Origin: Azolla caroliniana
Taxonomy: Eukaryota > Polypodiophyta
Direction: 5' to 3'
NCBI GenBank assembly: GCA_043228905.1
Contig: JBHGNT010000003.1
Span: forward strand, 25,420,001-25,484,000
Length of the DNA stretch: 64,000 bases
Shown: positions 1 through 12,728 of the stretch, piece by piece
Position numbering within the stretch: position 1 is the first letter of the stretch
Layout: the number at the start of each line of letters is the position of its first letter
The notes under the pieces: generated by a model
The model's input: the letters and a program-made list of their open reading frames with translations, nothing else
Told to the model about the DNA's origin: nothing
The model's database searches: none
Position numbers and translations under genes: made by a program

Positions 1-3000
1 TTATGGAAAAAAAATATAAAAAATGTTGGAAACAATTGAGGGATAATATACATTATATATCTCGACAATACAACATTCACCCTACGGCACATGCAAATGT
101 GGAGTCACAAATCACAAAGGCAGCATGTTGGATATGACATTGATAGTGGGCTAAAAGATTGTCCACTTTGTTCGCAAAACACGAGCTTTGGTTTCCCCCT
201 CCCATTAGATGAACGAGAGGCTTGAAAGACATGGCATGTGGGATAGTGAATGTAGGTGATATGCATGAAAGGATGGCTAGAGCCATATGTGAAAGTGTAA
301 GATAAATAAGCAAGATCTCTTGTGTAGGATAGGATAGTCTTGGCTTAGGCTTCCCGAGAAAGGGATCGAGTTTGTGTATATTTTAACTAAAGGAGTATAT
401 TCTTTTTTGGAAAAAAAAACAAGAGCTTTGGTTCTTTGTTGAGCTTTATGTATGCAACCAAAGGAGTAGGTGCACCTTATTGTTCTACATATGGAATAAC
501 TCAATACTAGGGAAGTTTTGGTTGAAGCTTCCTGCAATAAATTTCCATGAATCATGTATGTTACCAAAACTCCACATTTATCATGTATAATAGGACAATG
601 TTAAAGTTGCTCAATAAAAACATAAAAACTTTTGTCAGTGATTCCATTCCAATATCATCAAAAAGGTGAGAAATGATATAATCTACATCATCTTCATCGT
701 TTGCTACCCATGATAATTGCTCAAGATTTCAAAAGTTTTTTTGCATAGAATGTTGTTGATTAATCGTCTTGCCTCGATAACTCACGAACTACTTAGTTTC
801 CAAGGTTATTTCTCCAATGGTGTATTATTTATTTATTTTTGTCCAAAAAACACTAATTCGCATTAGTTAGCAAACAAAGTACGTAAAAGACGAAAAAATT
901 TCAGCAAACGTCACTTTGGCCTTCTCGCCAAAGTGATCATAGTTCCCACCTCATTTACAACAAAAGTATCCCAACAACTCCTATAACCTAGTAATTAACT
1001 TGTGCCACATCTATACATATTTACAACTCCTAGTCACTAATGGGAGCCATTGGCGGAAACAACCATCTGGGTGCTTGGTAGTTCCATTTAGGCCCTTATG
1101 ATGATCTGACCACCATAGGAGAACTACCCCATTTCAGCAGAAACTTTGACTGAGCTCTTTCTCCTGCATCTGATTCCCCAATGGTGTATTTACTATTGTC
1201 TTTACCATTATTATTAAACTTTGTTGGTTATATTTTTAATATAAGATTAAAAACATAGAGATAGAGAACGATCTTAAGGCTAAATATGCACCATTTATTT
1301 CCATTTTCACTTGTAGTGCTTCACATAAACGAACGTTGATCAATGGCTTGCCAAAATCAAAGTTCCTATGTGAGAGAATAATGATCATAAAGGTGGACAA
1401 CTTTCTCTCTTCGCTTTTATTTTCTTCTTATCACAACATGATTCTTTCCATCTCTTTAAGTTCTTAGACTACTAGCCCTAGGTCTTGGGTTTGAGGCCCA
1501 AATTTCTCACCTATGTGTTACCAATTGAGCTACATCCATCTTGGTTGTGTGTGTGTTGCTCTAGTCTCTCCCGAGGACATTTTAATTCATGGCATCATAG
1601 ATGGGAAAGTGAAACACCTAATCCCTTGGAAATGTGATTGGGAGTTATTTAGTATGCATATGGCATGTTGTGAATCAATGCTTATGGGGCACATAGAGTT
1701 AGAAAACTACGTGTCTCTCACTTAAGAGAAAGGGCTATTGTATGCGTAATATTTGATGAAACACAGACAATGATAATCCTTGAAAATATTTCCATCTACC
1801 TCGTGAGTACAAAATGTGTTGTATGCGAAGATCCTATCCTTCAACAACAATATGTCATTGCAAGCAATATGGGGAGGAAAAACATTTAAGCTCAAGGACG
1901 AGGGAGAAGATGTAAAGGCAATCAGGGAAACAAGGTTGTTAAATTAATGGGAACTTGTGAACAATGGAACTAACTCACATCTTCTACGATTATGTTTCAC
2001 AATGGAGAATACTCACGGAATGTCGGCACTAGCAAATGAGCTAGAAATTATACTTCTTGTGTCCATAGGAATCAAATTTTGGATAAATACAATGTCAATT
2101 GTTTGATATGGGCAAAAAATTATAGCCAATGACGGAGAACAAAGAAAGTAGCATGTTTGATTAAGAGGGATTGAAAAAATTATGCTTGTCGCATAAATTT
2201 TCAATCCCTTTTATCGTCTGGACAACTACTCAACTATAACGAAAGGCAACCCTATTTCGTGAATAGACGTTAAAATATCACCTATACAAGTTGAGGTGGG
2301 TGAGGTCATGTTAAAAACTAAAAGTTCCAAAAGGATTGCAACATTAGAATGCAAATGAGAAACTTTCAGGAAGGTTGTTTGTTCGTGCACAAATAATACT
2401 TTTAAGCCCATGAAGCTCAAAAATACTTTATGGCTTTCAACATAGTCAATGATAAGGCAAACCATAAAAAAGTATCTATATTCGTACAAAACACTTGTTC
2501 AAACAGAGAGAAGAGCATAGGAAGTTAATCAACAAGTTATGCACACCCAAGAGAAAGAACATGCATGCACCTAAAAGGAACATGTTAAGAGTTATCATAA
2601 CTTAATTCTTATGGACTTGGGTATGTATTGTAAGAACTTAAATGAGCCATCAAACAATGGAAAGATAATATGTTACGACTCTCTTTCACGAATCCCTTAC
2701 TTTTTCACTTTAGTGGATGTATGCACAAAGGCCTAAGATTCTAGCAACTTGTGAGGCCAAAGATCTTCATGGCATCAATATTGAAAATGGATGGGAAAGA
2801 AAGCACATGCTTGGATGAATGATATCTTTATTGTGCATTGCAACATGGCATATCCCATGCTTGGATTACACATTAGCTCAAACCTTTACATAAAAGGGGT
2901 AGATCTAAATAGTATGCACAATTAGTAGACAATTGTGGTTAGTTCTCTAATGACAGAGTTATTTGGATGTGTAATTGAAATAAAGCTACATTCATGGGCT

Positions 3001-3124
3001 CAAACAAATGGTAAGAGGACTTATATGCAATGTGGTTTTTGAAAACACCGTAGAACCATTAGTCACCTTGTCATTACTTGAGTCTTAATAAAAGTTTTTT
3101 TTTGAAAGGCAGAGGTTTTTTTAT
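1..3124. other. Intergenic DNA without an intact gene
   Basis: No open frame here has a recognisable protein motif or plausible splice structure. The stretch is AT-rich and probably old repeat DNA leading into the reverse-transcriptase remnant that follows. A short motif near 848-875 recurs at about 25343-25372 and is listed separately. Near 1471-1500 a GGTTTGAGGCCC-like stretch resembles a tRNA-type B box, but no tRNA fold was found. Confidence 0.5.
840..1190 (-). repeat. Dispersed repeat end shared with about 25.35 kb
   Basis: The stretch holding CGCATTAGTTAGC, preceded by CCAAAAAACACTA, occurs here at about 846-873 and again, with one or two differences, at about 25340-25373. Only about 30 bases are shared, so this is probably the end of a repeat family, possibly the 3' part of a retroelement. 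The rest of the block (to about 1190) has no second copy in the window, and its extent is a guess. Confidence 0.4.
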
Positions 3125-4230
3125 TTTTGCTTCATATACTTTGAGAAAACATTTGATATGGTGCCTTACAAACATATTTGGATATTCATGGAATAACTTG
3201 ATTGGATCAAGCTAATATATGCTCGCAATTTCTCAAATCTATGAGAGGATTATATATTTCGTGTGTGATATATACTTCAAACCTTTTCATTGGCACTATT
3301 GATGTTCCACGACGACGACCACCCTCATAAACTCTCTTTGATTTATACATAGATGAGTTGGAACGAATGGTTTATGAGTTATAACACATTGAAGAAGTTA
3401 CCATTGGGAATACAATTCTCATGTTTTTTGCAAACACTTTAGAATAGATTCAAAAGTCAATGAGTGTATTGTACATAGGATAGGAATTTTGTCATCCACG
3501 AGAAGCCCAACTTTTATAGTAAGTTGAGTGTCAATCGCTCCACATCAAATGTTATGCTTTTGAAGACTTACTGTAAATTGTGCACAATAATGAGTCACTT
3601 GAAACCTCAAAATGCTTCGAAATCTCTTGGGCTTGAGGTTCCCTCCAATCTTAGATGGCATGAATGTGTTACCCACCTTTAGAGTAAGAAATGAAGTTTA
3701 CTATGTATTTGGAGAACATATACATTGGAGGAGAATTTAGATACATATTGGGTTCTCCAAAAACATCTTTGTACAAGGACATTAGGGCTTCTTAATGGGG
3801 TTGAAGTACCATGCAATAACATCATAGATTCACTTGGAAAGAGTTTGAAAAATGTCTAAAGGCATTTTCTTATGAAGTTTCTTCAAGTCAATATACAAAC
3901 CCCGTACATCCTAATCGGATCACTTCCCATAGAGATCATGGGCATAGAAATGATTGACTGCGTAGAATCGCATGAGAAGCAACTGAAAATAATAGAAGAC
4001 ACGAAAACATCTTTTTTAGTTTTAGATTGACTCAATATATGAAGAAATGGTCTAGAGAAGATGGGATGCATTACACTTGCTTCATGATGTGTCAAAAGAT
4101 TCTTTCATGAATGAAGATTTATTGCAATGGCAATATATCATGGTATGGGAGAGACAATAGATGCTCACATTCCCGAATCCACACATTATATTGCTTATGT
4201 TGTACCAAATTACACGACCATATTCTTTTA
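3125..4230 (+). mobile_element. Decayed LINE (non-LTR) reverse-transcriptase remnant
   Basis: Conceptual translation gives pieces of a non-LTR reverse transcriptase in order. They are a YFEKTFDMVPYKH block at about 3140-3178 (motif A region), an LFDLYIDELERMV block at about 3335-3374, an FANTL remnant of the YADD region at about 3428, and LGLEVPSNLRWHECV at about 3627-3670. A block resembling the end of the ORF, FLQVNIQTPY..GSLPIEIMGIE, lies at about 3878-3945. Stops and frameshifts interrupt every block, so the copy is dead. Similarity to the LGLEVPSN..RW-type plant LINE proteins is from memory of that family. Both ends are approximate; no target-site duplication or poly(A) was identified. 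Confidence 0.6.
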
Positions 4231-5185
4231 TAAACAAGGAAACTATACTCGTTGACAAATACTACAACCCATCCCTTTGTTCGTTATCGACACAATTGCT
4301 TCTATTATTGTTCACGTTTCTCTTTTAGTTGTGGGATGGGACGCTCCTCCAATTGCCTGCAATCTACACCTTTGCTTCCATACAACTTAGCTCACATTCT
4401 CTTTGATATGAGACGGGATGCCAATGCATATCAAGGCGCGAACAATTTCACGAGTCTTTGGTCGACATTCCTTTTGAGTTTTCTTTCCACACATTTCCAA
4501 TCAACTTCAGACACCATACACTTGCTTCTTTTACAGTTCACAACATCGTGCATGCGCGCACTCGTAAAAAGTGCAATCGAGTAAACGTCTCGTGCATCGG
4601 GAGTCGTTACTTAAAGTCCACACATACGGTGGGGAAACATTTCATGTATGGTCTCCAGGGACATATTCGACACGACAGGGTGACTGGCAGTCTAGTCTAA
4701 CCTTTTGGCAGCTCTTTCTGATGAACAGACGTGGCGATAATGTCATTTATCAATATGCCACTAATAAACTTACTGGGATCATCATAGATGATTAATGCGT
4801 GCATTCCATGATCTCTAGAAGACTCTCCCATCACCCCGGTCTCTCTCCTCATCTTATTGATGTCACAAGTGTAAAGGAGTTGTCTACCATTAAGATATAC
4901 AATGAGGGAGGATTATGTTGTAAAATGGATGGATGGACCCATGCGGCACATTGGGCCCCCCTTCTCCCCTCTTGTGGATATGTAATCAATCGTCTCATTA
5001 TCATTGATCATTGATCATCGATCACATGCCTCGTTGATTAGATGAATGAGATAATAATCTCAATGGCATTGGCGTTCCTTTGTATGTATTTGGCGCGAAT
5101 TTTCGGTTCGTGGGTGGTTGAGGAAGGACGAGAACGTGAGGAGGTCTCGATTCGGGCACATTCGGGCCGGAAAACTCTGACTGTG
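4231..5185. other. Intergenic DNA, no supported gene
   Basis: Several overlapping open frames of 60-110 codons lie between 4250 and 5015, but none has recognisable motifs or splice context. They may be the tail of the LINE remnant to the left or another decayed element. A short palindromic cluster of TGATCA/ATCGAT motifs lies at about 5000-5025. Confidence 0.4.
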
Positions 5186-5195
5186 AATTTCTCAT

Positions 5196-5430
5196 GAGAC
5201 CCTCCCTCCCTCCCTCCCTATGGACAGAAAGAGATGGAAACCCTCTAGATAAAAAAGACAGACAGATAGATGGACAGCTCCATCTGTCTCTGTCTCTGTC
5301 TCTGTCCATGTCCATGTCCATGTCCCTGTCTCTGCAGAGATAGGGAAGTGGAGATTGAAACCTTCTAGAGAGAGAGAGAGAGAGAGAGAGCAGGACATTT
5401 TCTTCTTCTTCTTCTTCTTCTTCTCTCACT
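5196..5430. repeat. Low-complexity GA/CT-rich block
   Basis: This block upstream of the RING gene contains (TCCC)n at about 5200-5218, an alternating TCTGTC/TCCATG hexamer array at about 5284-5330, (GA)n at about 5367-5391 and (TTC)n at about 5401-5424. GAGA-type tracts are common around plant transcription starts. The block creates long low-complexity open frames on the minus strand that are not genes. Confidence 0.8.
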
Positions 5431-5819
5431 CTCTCTCTCTGAGGTAGGAGAGGGGGGGACATAAACACAGGGGGCAGGGAGAGATCTCCCCTTGAAAAGA
5501 ACTATCAATAAGCTATGGTGTGCCTTTAGAGAGAAAACCAGAGACGAGAAACTATCTTGAAAGAACTACCAGAAAGAGAGAGAGACAGATAGACAGAGAC
5601 AGAGAGACAGACAAATATACTCCTGAAGCAGACTCATTAAGATCGCCATGGCTGTCTAGAGAGAGAAATAAAATAGGGATTCCTCTCGGAACACTCATCA
5701 TGAAGCCATGGTTCTGTAGATGATGGCGATGTATGGGAGAGAGAGAGGTCCTCTTTGAAGACCTATCGAGAAGAAGCCGTGGTGTCTCTTTAGAGAGAGA
5801 TCAACACAGAGAAAGAAAG

Positions 5820-6050
5820 AGAGCGATGGGTCCTTCATTATCATTCCCGAACAGAAGCGTATCTTCCCCTGTTTTTCAACCCTAACAGAACACAACAAAA
5901 TAACAAACATAAAAAGCCATGGGTCTTTAGAAACAGAGAGAGGAGAGATGGGTCTCTCATTATCATCAATATAAAAAAGAAGAGTATCTTCCTCTGTTCA
6001 AAAACCCTAACAGGACTGATCAAAACCCTAAAACAAGAACAAGACTGAAA
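5820..6050 (+). promoter_or_regulatory. Repetitive 5' leader with three short upstream ORFs and telo-box-like motifs
   Basis: Two related units, about 5826-5890 and 5948-6012, share ATGGGTC..TCATTATCAT, then GTATCTTCC.CTGTT and AACCCTAACAG, with a period of about 122 bp. Each carries a start in the form ATGGGT: an ORF of 19 codons at 5826-5885 and one of 8 codons at 5948-5974. A third, minimal ORF (ATG GGT CTT TAG) is at 5919-5930. AAACCCTAA-like motifs lie near 6003 and 6023, just before the main ATG, which is also ATGGGT. Whether the transcript includes all three upstream ORFs depends on the unknown transcription start. Confidence 0.5.
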
Positions 6051-8728
6051 ATGGGTTCGGTTTGTTGCGTGGCTTCAAGGCCACCTCGACAACCTCTGTC
6101 TTCTTCTTCTTCGTCTTCTTCTTCGTCTTCCTCTTATAATAATAATAATACTAATGGACCTAATGATAGTCTTAATGCTCACTGTGCAGACCCTAATAGT
6201 CACCATTGGAGAATCCATGGTGGCTTCTCTCCCCCCATTGCATCGAGTCCACTCTCATCAGTCTCTTCATCGTACCATCAAAATCATACTCAACTTCTTC
6301 ATAATCGTAATTATAATGATGATAATCATCATTATAATGGTGGCATGTCCTCAGGTTATTTCTCCTCTTCATTTAGGAAAAAAACACGGTCTCAGTCTCG
6401 AAGCAATGGAAACTCCGCTTCAGGTTCTCCTTTGGTTAGTATGAGGCGAGATGGTCATAATAATCAGAGTATGGGTCGAGATGTGTATAATAATAATAAT
6501 AATCAAAGTATGGGTCGAGATGGGCCTAATGATCGAAGTATGGGTCGAGATCAAAGTATGAGTTGGGATGCAAACCGTCGAGATCAGAGTATGAGCCGAG
6601 ATGTGAACAATGGTCTAGATCGGAGTATGGGCAGAGATGTGAATGGACAATACCTCCTTCGCTGCCTGTCCTCTTCGATGCAATTAGACTTCTCTCTCCC
6701 GGCCTGCCAAAGTGCTCCAGGTAGTTTTAGAGCCTCTTCTCACTGGATTCGTAATGATATTGGCGACCATTTTGTTTCTTCGACCACAACACCTGGTAAA
6801 TATCACAAATTTCTTCTGTTTATCCTTTCTATGGTAAACCTTTGATTGATGATGGCTTTGCTCATACTTTGCATGCATGCCAAAATCATTTGATTACATG
6901 AATGATGGTTTTACTCATGGTTCACATGTAAGTTAAAATCTTTTGATTGAATGGTGATTGTTTTGTTTTGTTCATGGTTTGTGTCTATGTTAAAATCTTT
7001 TGAATCAATGATGGCTCTGTTCCTAGTCACACATTTGACATATCTTTGAATTACAATGATAATGGTGTCTTTGATCAACCTGTCGTGTGTAACAAATCTT
7101 TGAACAGTGATGGGGTGTTTGTAGATATATAATTTGAAAAAACTTGGTTTGTTTGTTGTTATTCTGGATGGATATTGGGGACTTTGATGGGATACATGTT
7201 GGGTTAGGTATTGGAGTATATGCATAACCTTAAGGATACATGCTAAGAGAGCATATGCATAATCTTATGGTGTCAATATGCCATGGATTTGCCAATAAGT
7301 TTGTGAATTTTCGACTTAGTTTGGATTACCTATTTTGGCTGTATTTTGTCTATCTCTCTTTAAGATGTCTCTTGTTACATATGGGTTGGTAGATCTAAAG
7401 AATGTTATTATTGTTTACATAAGATAGTTAGTCAATATAGTTCTATAGCTAATTCTTCTTAAATTCTTTATAGATTCTTTGTCGAGCACAACATTTTGGG
7501 CAAAGGAGGTATGTGCGCTTTTTAAAGTTAGTGTAAAACAACAAGATGCGCTTTTGGATATTTTCTGGAATACACATAAGTTTTCAAACGATTACCAAAA
7601 TGTCCCTTTGTTAAATTTGGAAACTTAGGGGTATTCTGGTAAATATAGGAAAGCTAGCGGTATGGTGTTTTTCCCTTACAAAAGTCGTATCCTATTATCA
7701 AAACAATACAGTGGTTCCTAGATATACAATCCTTTTTTTTATTCTTTCTCTCTCTCTCTCTTTCTCTCTTTCAGGGGCATGTGAGTAAAGCAGAATCATC
7801 CAGTTCATTTAGGTCACGGGCAGACTTGGGTCATCGGCCTTCATCATCATTCAATGCAAATTTAAGCGGAGGCTTCTCTTCTTTATATAGGTTTGGATCC
7901 AAGGCTTTTTTTCACAAGCTGAGGCCTCATAACAATAATAATCATCATAATAGTAATACATGCGAAACCGCATTAGAGAAGGGTGACACACTTACTGGGC
8001 ACGAAACCAAGGACTGGTCTATGCAAGCATTTTCCCAACTCATTGCCTCTTCACAGCGCGAAGGCTTCGGCACTTCAGGGATCAATACTGTTTTTTATGC
8101 TGAAAGCCCTGAAGAAGAAAGAACAGAGGAGGAGCCATCTTTGCCTTTATCGATAGAAAAAATTCAAGTTGCATTCTCGCAGGGTTTGCATGATCATTCA
8201 AACAATGGTAGTGCAAGAGGAACTCATGATGTTCACATGTGTGGCATATGTTCGAGATTGTTGACTCGGCGGTCTCCCTGGAGTTCTCAACGAATGAGTA
8301 ATAATGCAGATTTGCCTGTCACTGGGGTTCTTGTGTGTGGCCATGTTTTCCATGCGGATTGTCTGGAGAAGGTTGTTCCCCCGTATGCTCTCAGGCACGA
8401 CCCTCCTTGTCCCGAATGTGAGAAACCAAAAAAACCACCACCTGTGAAATCGAATATGCTTTTAGGGTTCAGTAGTTTGAAAGAGCCAATCAAGAATAAA
8501 TTGTCAAAAATTGCTCCTCAAGAGAAGAGGGCTTTGACCAGTGTGGACATAGATAAAGAGAAAAGAGCAACAAGTTCTTTTAGAGAACGGGGTTTCTTTC
8601 ATAGGTCTACATCCAAGAAACAAGCATCTCCTCAGATGCGATCATCTAAAGAGTTACCCTCCCAAAGCTTATTATGTTCGAAAAAGTTTGGTTCTCCGGC
8701 ACAGGTATCGCCCGAAAACCAATCATAA
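6051..8728 (+). CDS. RING-H2 zinc-finger protein, putative E3 ubiquitin ligase, N-myristoylation-type start
   Basis: Exons 6051-6795, 7474-7508 and 7775-8728 give 577 aa. The 35-nt middle exon is required: joining exons 1 and 3 directly shifts frame into a stop, whereas including it restores the frame and encodes a conserved-looking SLSSTTFWAKE stretch. The protein starts MGSVCC, so Gly2 could be myristoylated and Cys5/Cys6 palmitoylated, suggesting membrane attachment (inference). Residues 20-200 are low complexity: poly-Ser, Asn/His runs, and a repeated QSMGRD motif (about residues 131-198). The RING lies at about residues 416-475, with CxxC, then CGHVFHADC supplying Cys, two His and Cys, then CPEC; this is RING-H2 spacing. 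It matches a plant family starting MGSVCCVA, most members of which are uncharacterised. E3 activity is inferred from the fold. The tail after residue 476 is basic and Ser-rich. Confidence 0.85.
6441..6645 (+). repeat. Coding minisatellite in RING gene exon 1 (SMGRD repeat)
   Basis: A degenerate repeat of CAGAGTATGGGTCGAGAT-type units encodes (Q/R)SM(G/S)RD separated by variable Asn-rich spacers. About six units are visible. It lies in a region predicted to be disordered, away from the RING finger, and is likely variable in length between individuals. Confidence 0.75.
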
Positions 8729-11700
8729 GCAAATTATGGCCATCTGTGATGACTGACGGAGAAGAGAGAACTTGAACTCCTTATCTACTGCTTATATGGC
8801 AAGAGCCATGATCATCAGACTGAGTGGCATTTAGTGATGACCACATTCTGTCCTTTATCCCTCACATTTGAAAATATTTACTCTTTTCGAACTTTTTTTA
8901 TTGCATATGCATGCAGCAATCTGGCTGTAAAGTTTTGTCTCACCCATTATATAGCAGGTAAGCAATGCTGAAACGATGTTTCATATTTGCATTTTATTTC
9001 AGATTTCCTCTTGAGAGAGAACTCATCATGTAACGGCATGAATTGGAATTCTTAATTGTCCTTGAGCTCATTGTGTTCTTTTTGACCTTGAGCTATGTAA
9101 TGTTGGTACAACAACAGGACTCTTGGTTTTTCTTTTAATAAGGAAGTTGAGCTCCTTACTTGAGGCATGACTAATGTTTCTAAGGCACAGTGAACCTTTT
9201 GAGAAGGATTGCTGTGGGGATTCCTTGTGCAATTCATTCTGTAAATGAACTAAGTTTATCACAGTGTCCTGTTCGAACTTCTGTATTTATGAGTTTTCCT
9301 TATTTTTATCGTATTTATAGCTTTCTACTTTTCTTCTCTGTAAGATGATCATATAACCCTTACTGCATTTTGCTTTTCTTCTCAAAACGATGATCATATG
9401 ATAAATCTCGGTGCTCTTTGATTTGCAATAGAAAACTTACTTTTACCGATCTGTATATCAAACACTTCCGTCTTGTACTATAGCTGGACCTTTAGAAATC
9501 TCTCCTGGGTCCAGTACTTACCTGAATGTAGGGATCACAGGATGATGCTTTACCTACCACGAATGTTAAGTTTCCAATATGTATCTCTTGGGGTGAATTT
9601 ATTGAATCGCCCTTTCTGGAGTGGATGCTATGTATACATCCAACTTGGAGATAATTATGTCCTAAACATATCAAAACTACTGGTATCACTGCTTGTAATG
9701 ATTTGGGAACTGATATATAGAATAATAATTTTCTTCTAACTTGATAGATTTGGAGGACATCTCAAGAGTGGAAGAAAAGAAATCTTGCCTGTTTGCATCT
9801 ACTATATGCTCATATCTATAGTGTCTGGAGCTCAGTTTTGTATTTGCTCAGAAGTATGTTTGGTCCATGTTGTCTGTCTTCTTAAATAAAATATAATTTG
9901 CAAAGGTTATGTCCATCTCTTAAACCAACTATCATTTGCAAAGTTTATGTATTCTAGCCAGTTCAATCTCTCTTTCTCTGTCTCTCAAAATAAATATAAC
10001 ATGCTGGGATATCTACAGTGAGAAGGTAACATCTTGTCATCTCCATGGCATTTAATGCAAGAAGGGCTATCACCATGCAGAGTGTGTTGAACACTTATTT
10101 GCGTTAGATGGTCATCTAGAATTGTGATTTATCTTTGTTTGTCTTTCCAAACATGGGTTTAGGCATGATAAAAGCATGGTACATGCTGCCAATACCTAAA
10201 TTTGTGGAAGCAATCAAATGAAGTACTCCCCAAAGAAGGTATGGGAAGCCATCTACATCTTCTATGCTAGAATCCACATCTTATCAAGGTTGGGAAAGTG
10301 AGGAAACAATGTTAAGCCATGTAACATATTTTGAAATGCTGGGTAACATATCGATTGTTGTTATCGTTAGGTTTGCATTTGGGTGAGCTGAATTTTGTTG
10401 CTTTCTTCGATATGATAATATAAGCAATTGAAACATTTGAGAACTTTGTATTTGGCTTAAAGGATGTGATTAATCAAGGAGAATGTATGGCACAAATGGT
10501 CATGATGAATATCTGGTTTCATATTTTTTATATTGTTATAACAAGAGACTTCATGTGTAGCATGATGTCATTTTTATAGATTTGAGCTTGTCAAATAATT
10601 ACTACTTATAAAGATAATAGTTTCCTACTACTGTAATTTGCCAACGCTTACAAATACTAGTATCCCTGTACTTTCTATCCTAATTTGCTTAATGATAGAG
10701 TTGTTGTATGGTTGAAGTTGTTTGTCACTACAATTTCCTTGCATGCTTTTCATCAATCTAACTTCTTCAAAGTGTGTTGCAATCATTCGTCGTGCTAACA
10801 TCCTAGAAGACATTGAAGCTTTTTGTCACGCTAGCTTCTTGAACATACCTATATGAAGGTCTTGTGGATATATATTAGTAATCATATATGATATTATTCT
10901 TATCAACATTGTAGCTTTTTCTTTTCACTTTTGGCTCATTTGGATGATGCCCTCTTCTCCTTTTAACAACATTGGCCAATTTCTTGTAATTTTGATGTAG
11001 ATGGATCTGCATCTTGGACTGACTATGGGCTTTGTTTTTTCGTGTGTTATTATTCTTTTGTCCTTATATGGTTTAATAATGGATTGTAACTTGATAATGG
11101 TACATTATTGGCTAAGCTACATCAATATCTTGTAAAGGGAGCAACCTTTTTTTCTCTCTTGAAGGTGTTCTGAAATGCGTATGTATAGAGGGCACCACTA
11201 AAGTTGTACATTTTGTAAATAAAAGCTTCTTCGATTTGTTTATTAGGTGGCATATCAATGAAAGTATTAATACACACCTTTTCTTTTGTATTCTTAAAAT
11301 TTGTGAATAAACTATATACGGTTTGCAAAGATTGTAGTTGTTTTCACTATAGTATTTTGCTACACTTATGCGTTTGTTGAACATGTCTTGAATTCAATTT
11401 GTTATGGCATTCACAAGATTATCTATGTCTTGTATTTAATTGTAAAGATGGCATATTTTCTACATTCTAATAATGTGAGTCTTTGTTTGTGTGTACATTC
11501 ATTGGCCACATATTTGTGTGGTTGGTACAATATTGATCCATTGTCTTGAGTTTCGTAATCAGCTCATCTGTTTGCGAACTTATTTATAACCTCGGAGTCG
11601 CCATCTCTTAAAGGCCCTCACACCGATTCTTGCGCTCTTTCCAATGTGATGTGAAGTAGTCACACTTGTAAGGTCAAATGTTACTTCTTTTGATAAACCT

Positions 11701-12728
11701 TGTGTACTTGTTGTGTTAAGCTTCGAGTTCCTATTAACTTGCTTTTTTCGTATATTCTTTTAATTTGTCTTGATGTGAGCATTCACATTTGTACATAGAT
11801 GTTGTTTACTTTTAAGTGTGTTGCCGAACGTTGGTTGTGAGAATTGAATCATTAGCTACAGCCTACTAGTTTTGTCTTTTTGTTATTTGTTATTACATAG
11901 AATGGCCTTTCAACTCCGTTTATTAATCCATCTTTTGTCATGATCTCTACTTATGGCATATGAACATGGAACTTGTAATGAGATAGCAAATCGCAACACA
12001 AAACCACATGGCCACGAACTACTTTCCCTTTGGCACACACAACTTGTTCAGACAGACTATGAAAAATTATCGTACTGCAAAGATTGAACTATGTATAGGC
12101 ATCAATCACAAAACCCACTTGATTCAACTCATAAGTAGCAATGTGGTCCCATCAACAATATCACACCATGCAAAAGACTACGCACAAGATCTTGATCTTT
12201 GTTGACTTTCTATAGCCATCATCATCATCATCATTGTTTTTCTACTGTCTTCTTACACACATTTTTTGCATTCATACATACATATCCCCACATTTTTGCA
12301 TCCATACACGTCTTAAAAGGGCGTTTTATGAGAAACTAACTGCTCATTCGGAACGGAGATTTTGATCATGTCGACAATGACATTCTACCTTCATACATAC
12401 GTATGTATGCATAATTTTGCGATATCAAGGCACATGGATGTAATGAAATGAAGGGGGATCAATCATAAAATTGTCTCAACAAAAATAAAGATAGTATGAA
12501 TCATGAAATTGATAGATGTCCCAAATAATTGAGATGCCAATGTTTTTTGGATTAAGATTTAGAGGGTATAAGATTCATATTAAACATTCAATCCAATCCG
12601 ATATAATTTTGATTTGCTTATGAGAAATCAATCCATTTCTATGACTGTGAAAGGAGTAAAAAAATCTGCTCATACATATACTGTATACATAACCATATGA
12701 TTTGGGGAGGAGCAGGGGAGCCCCAAGG
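8729..12728. other. Intergenic region of 4 kb with no supported gene
   Basis: The first few hundred bases are presumably the 3' UTR of the RING gene. Beyond that I see only short open frames. The minus strand between about 12200 and 10600 has several overlapping frames with charged, protein-like composition (for example near 10628-10813 and 11112-11384), which could be a decayed element, but I recognise no family. The bases just upstream of 12729 should hold the promoter and leader of the esterase gene. Confidence 0.5.

Noticed and set aside
5022-5468. 148-codon minus-strand open frame rich in Asp/Arg/Met and Leu/Ser
   Set aside because: It is a direct reading of hexamer and dinucleotide repeats upstream of the RING gene, without any domain or splice context.
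10600-12205. Minus-strand frames suggesting a decayed transposon ORF
   Set aside because: Composition is protein-like in places, but no catalytic or structural motif could be matched, so no element is called.
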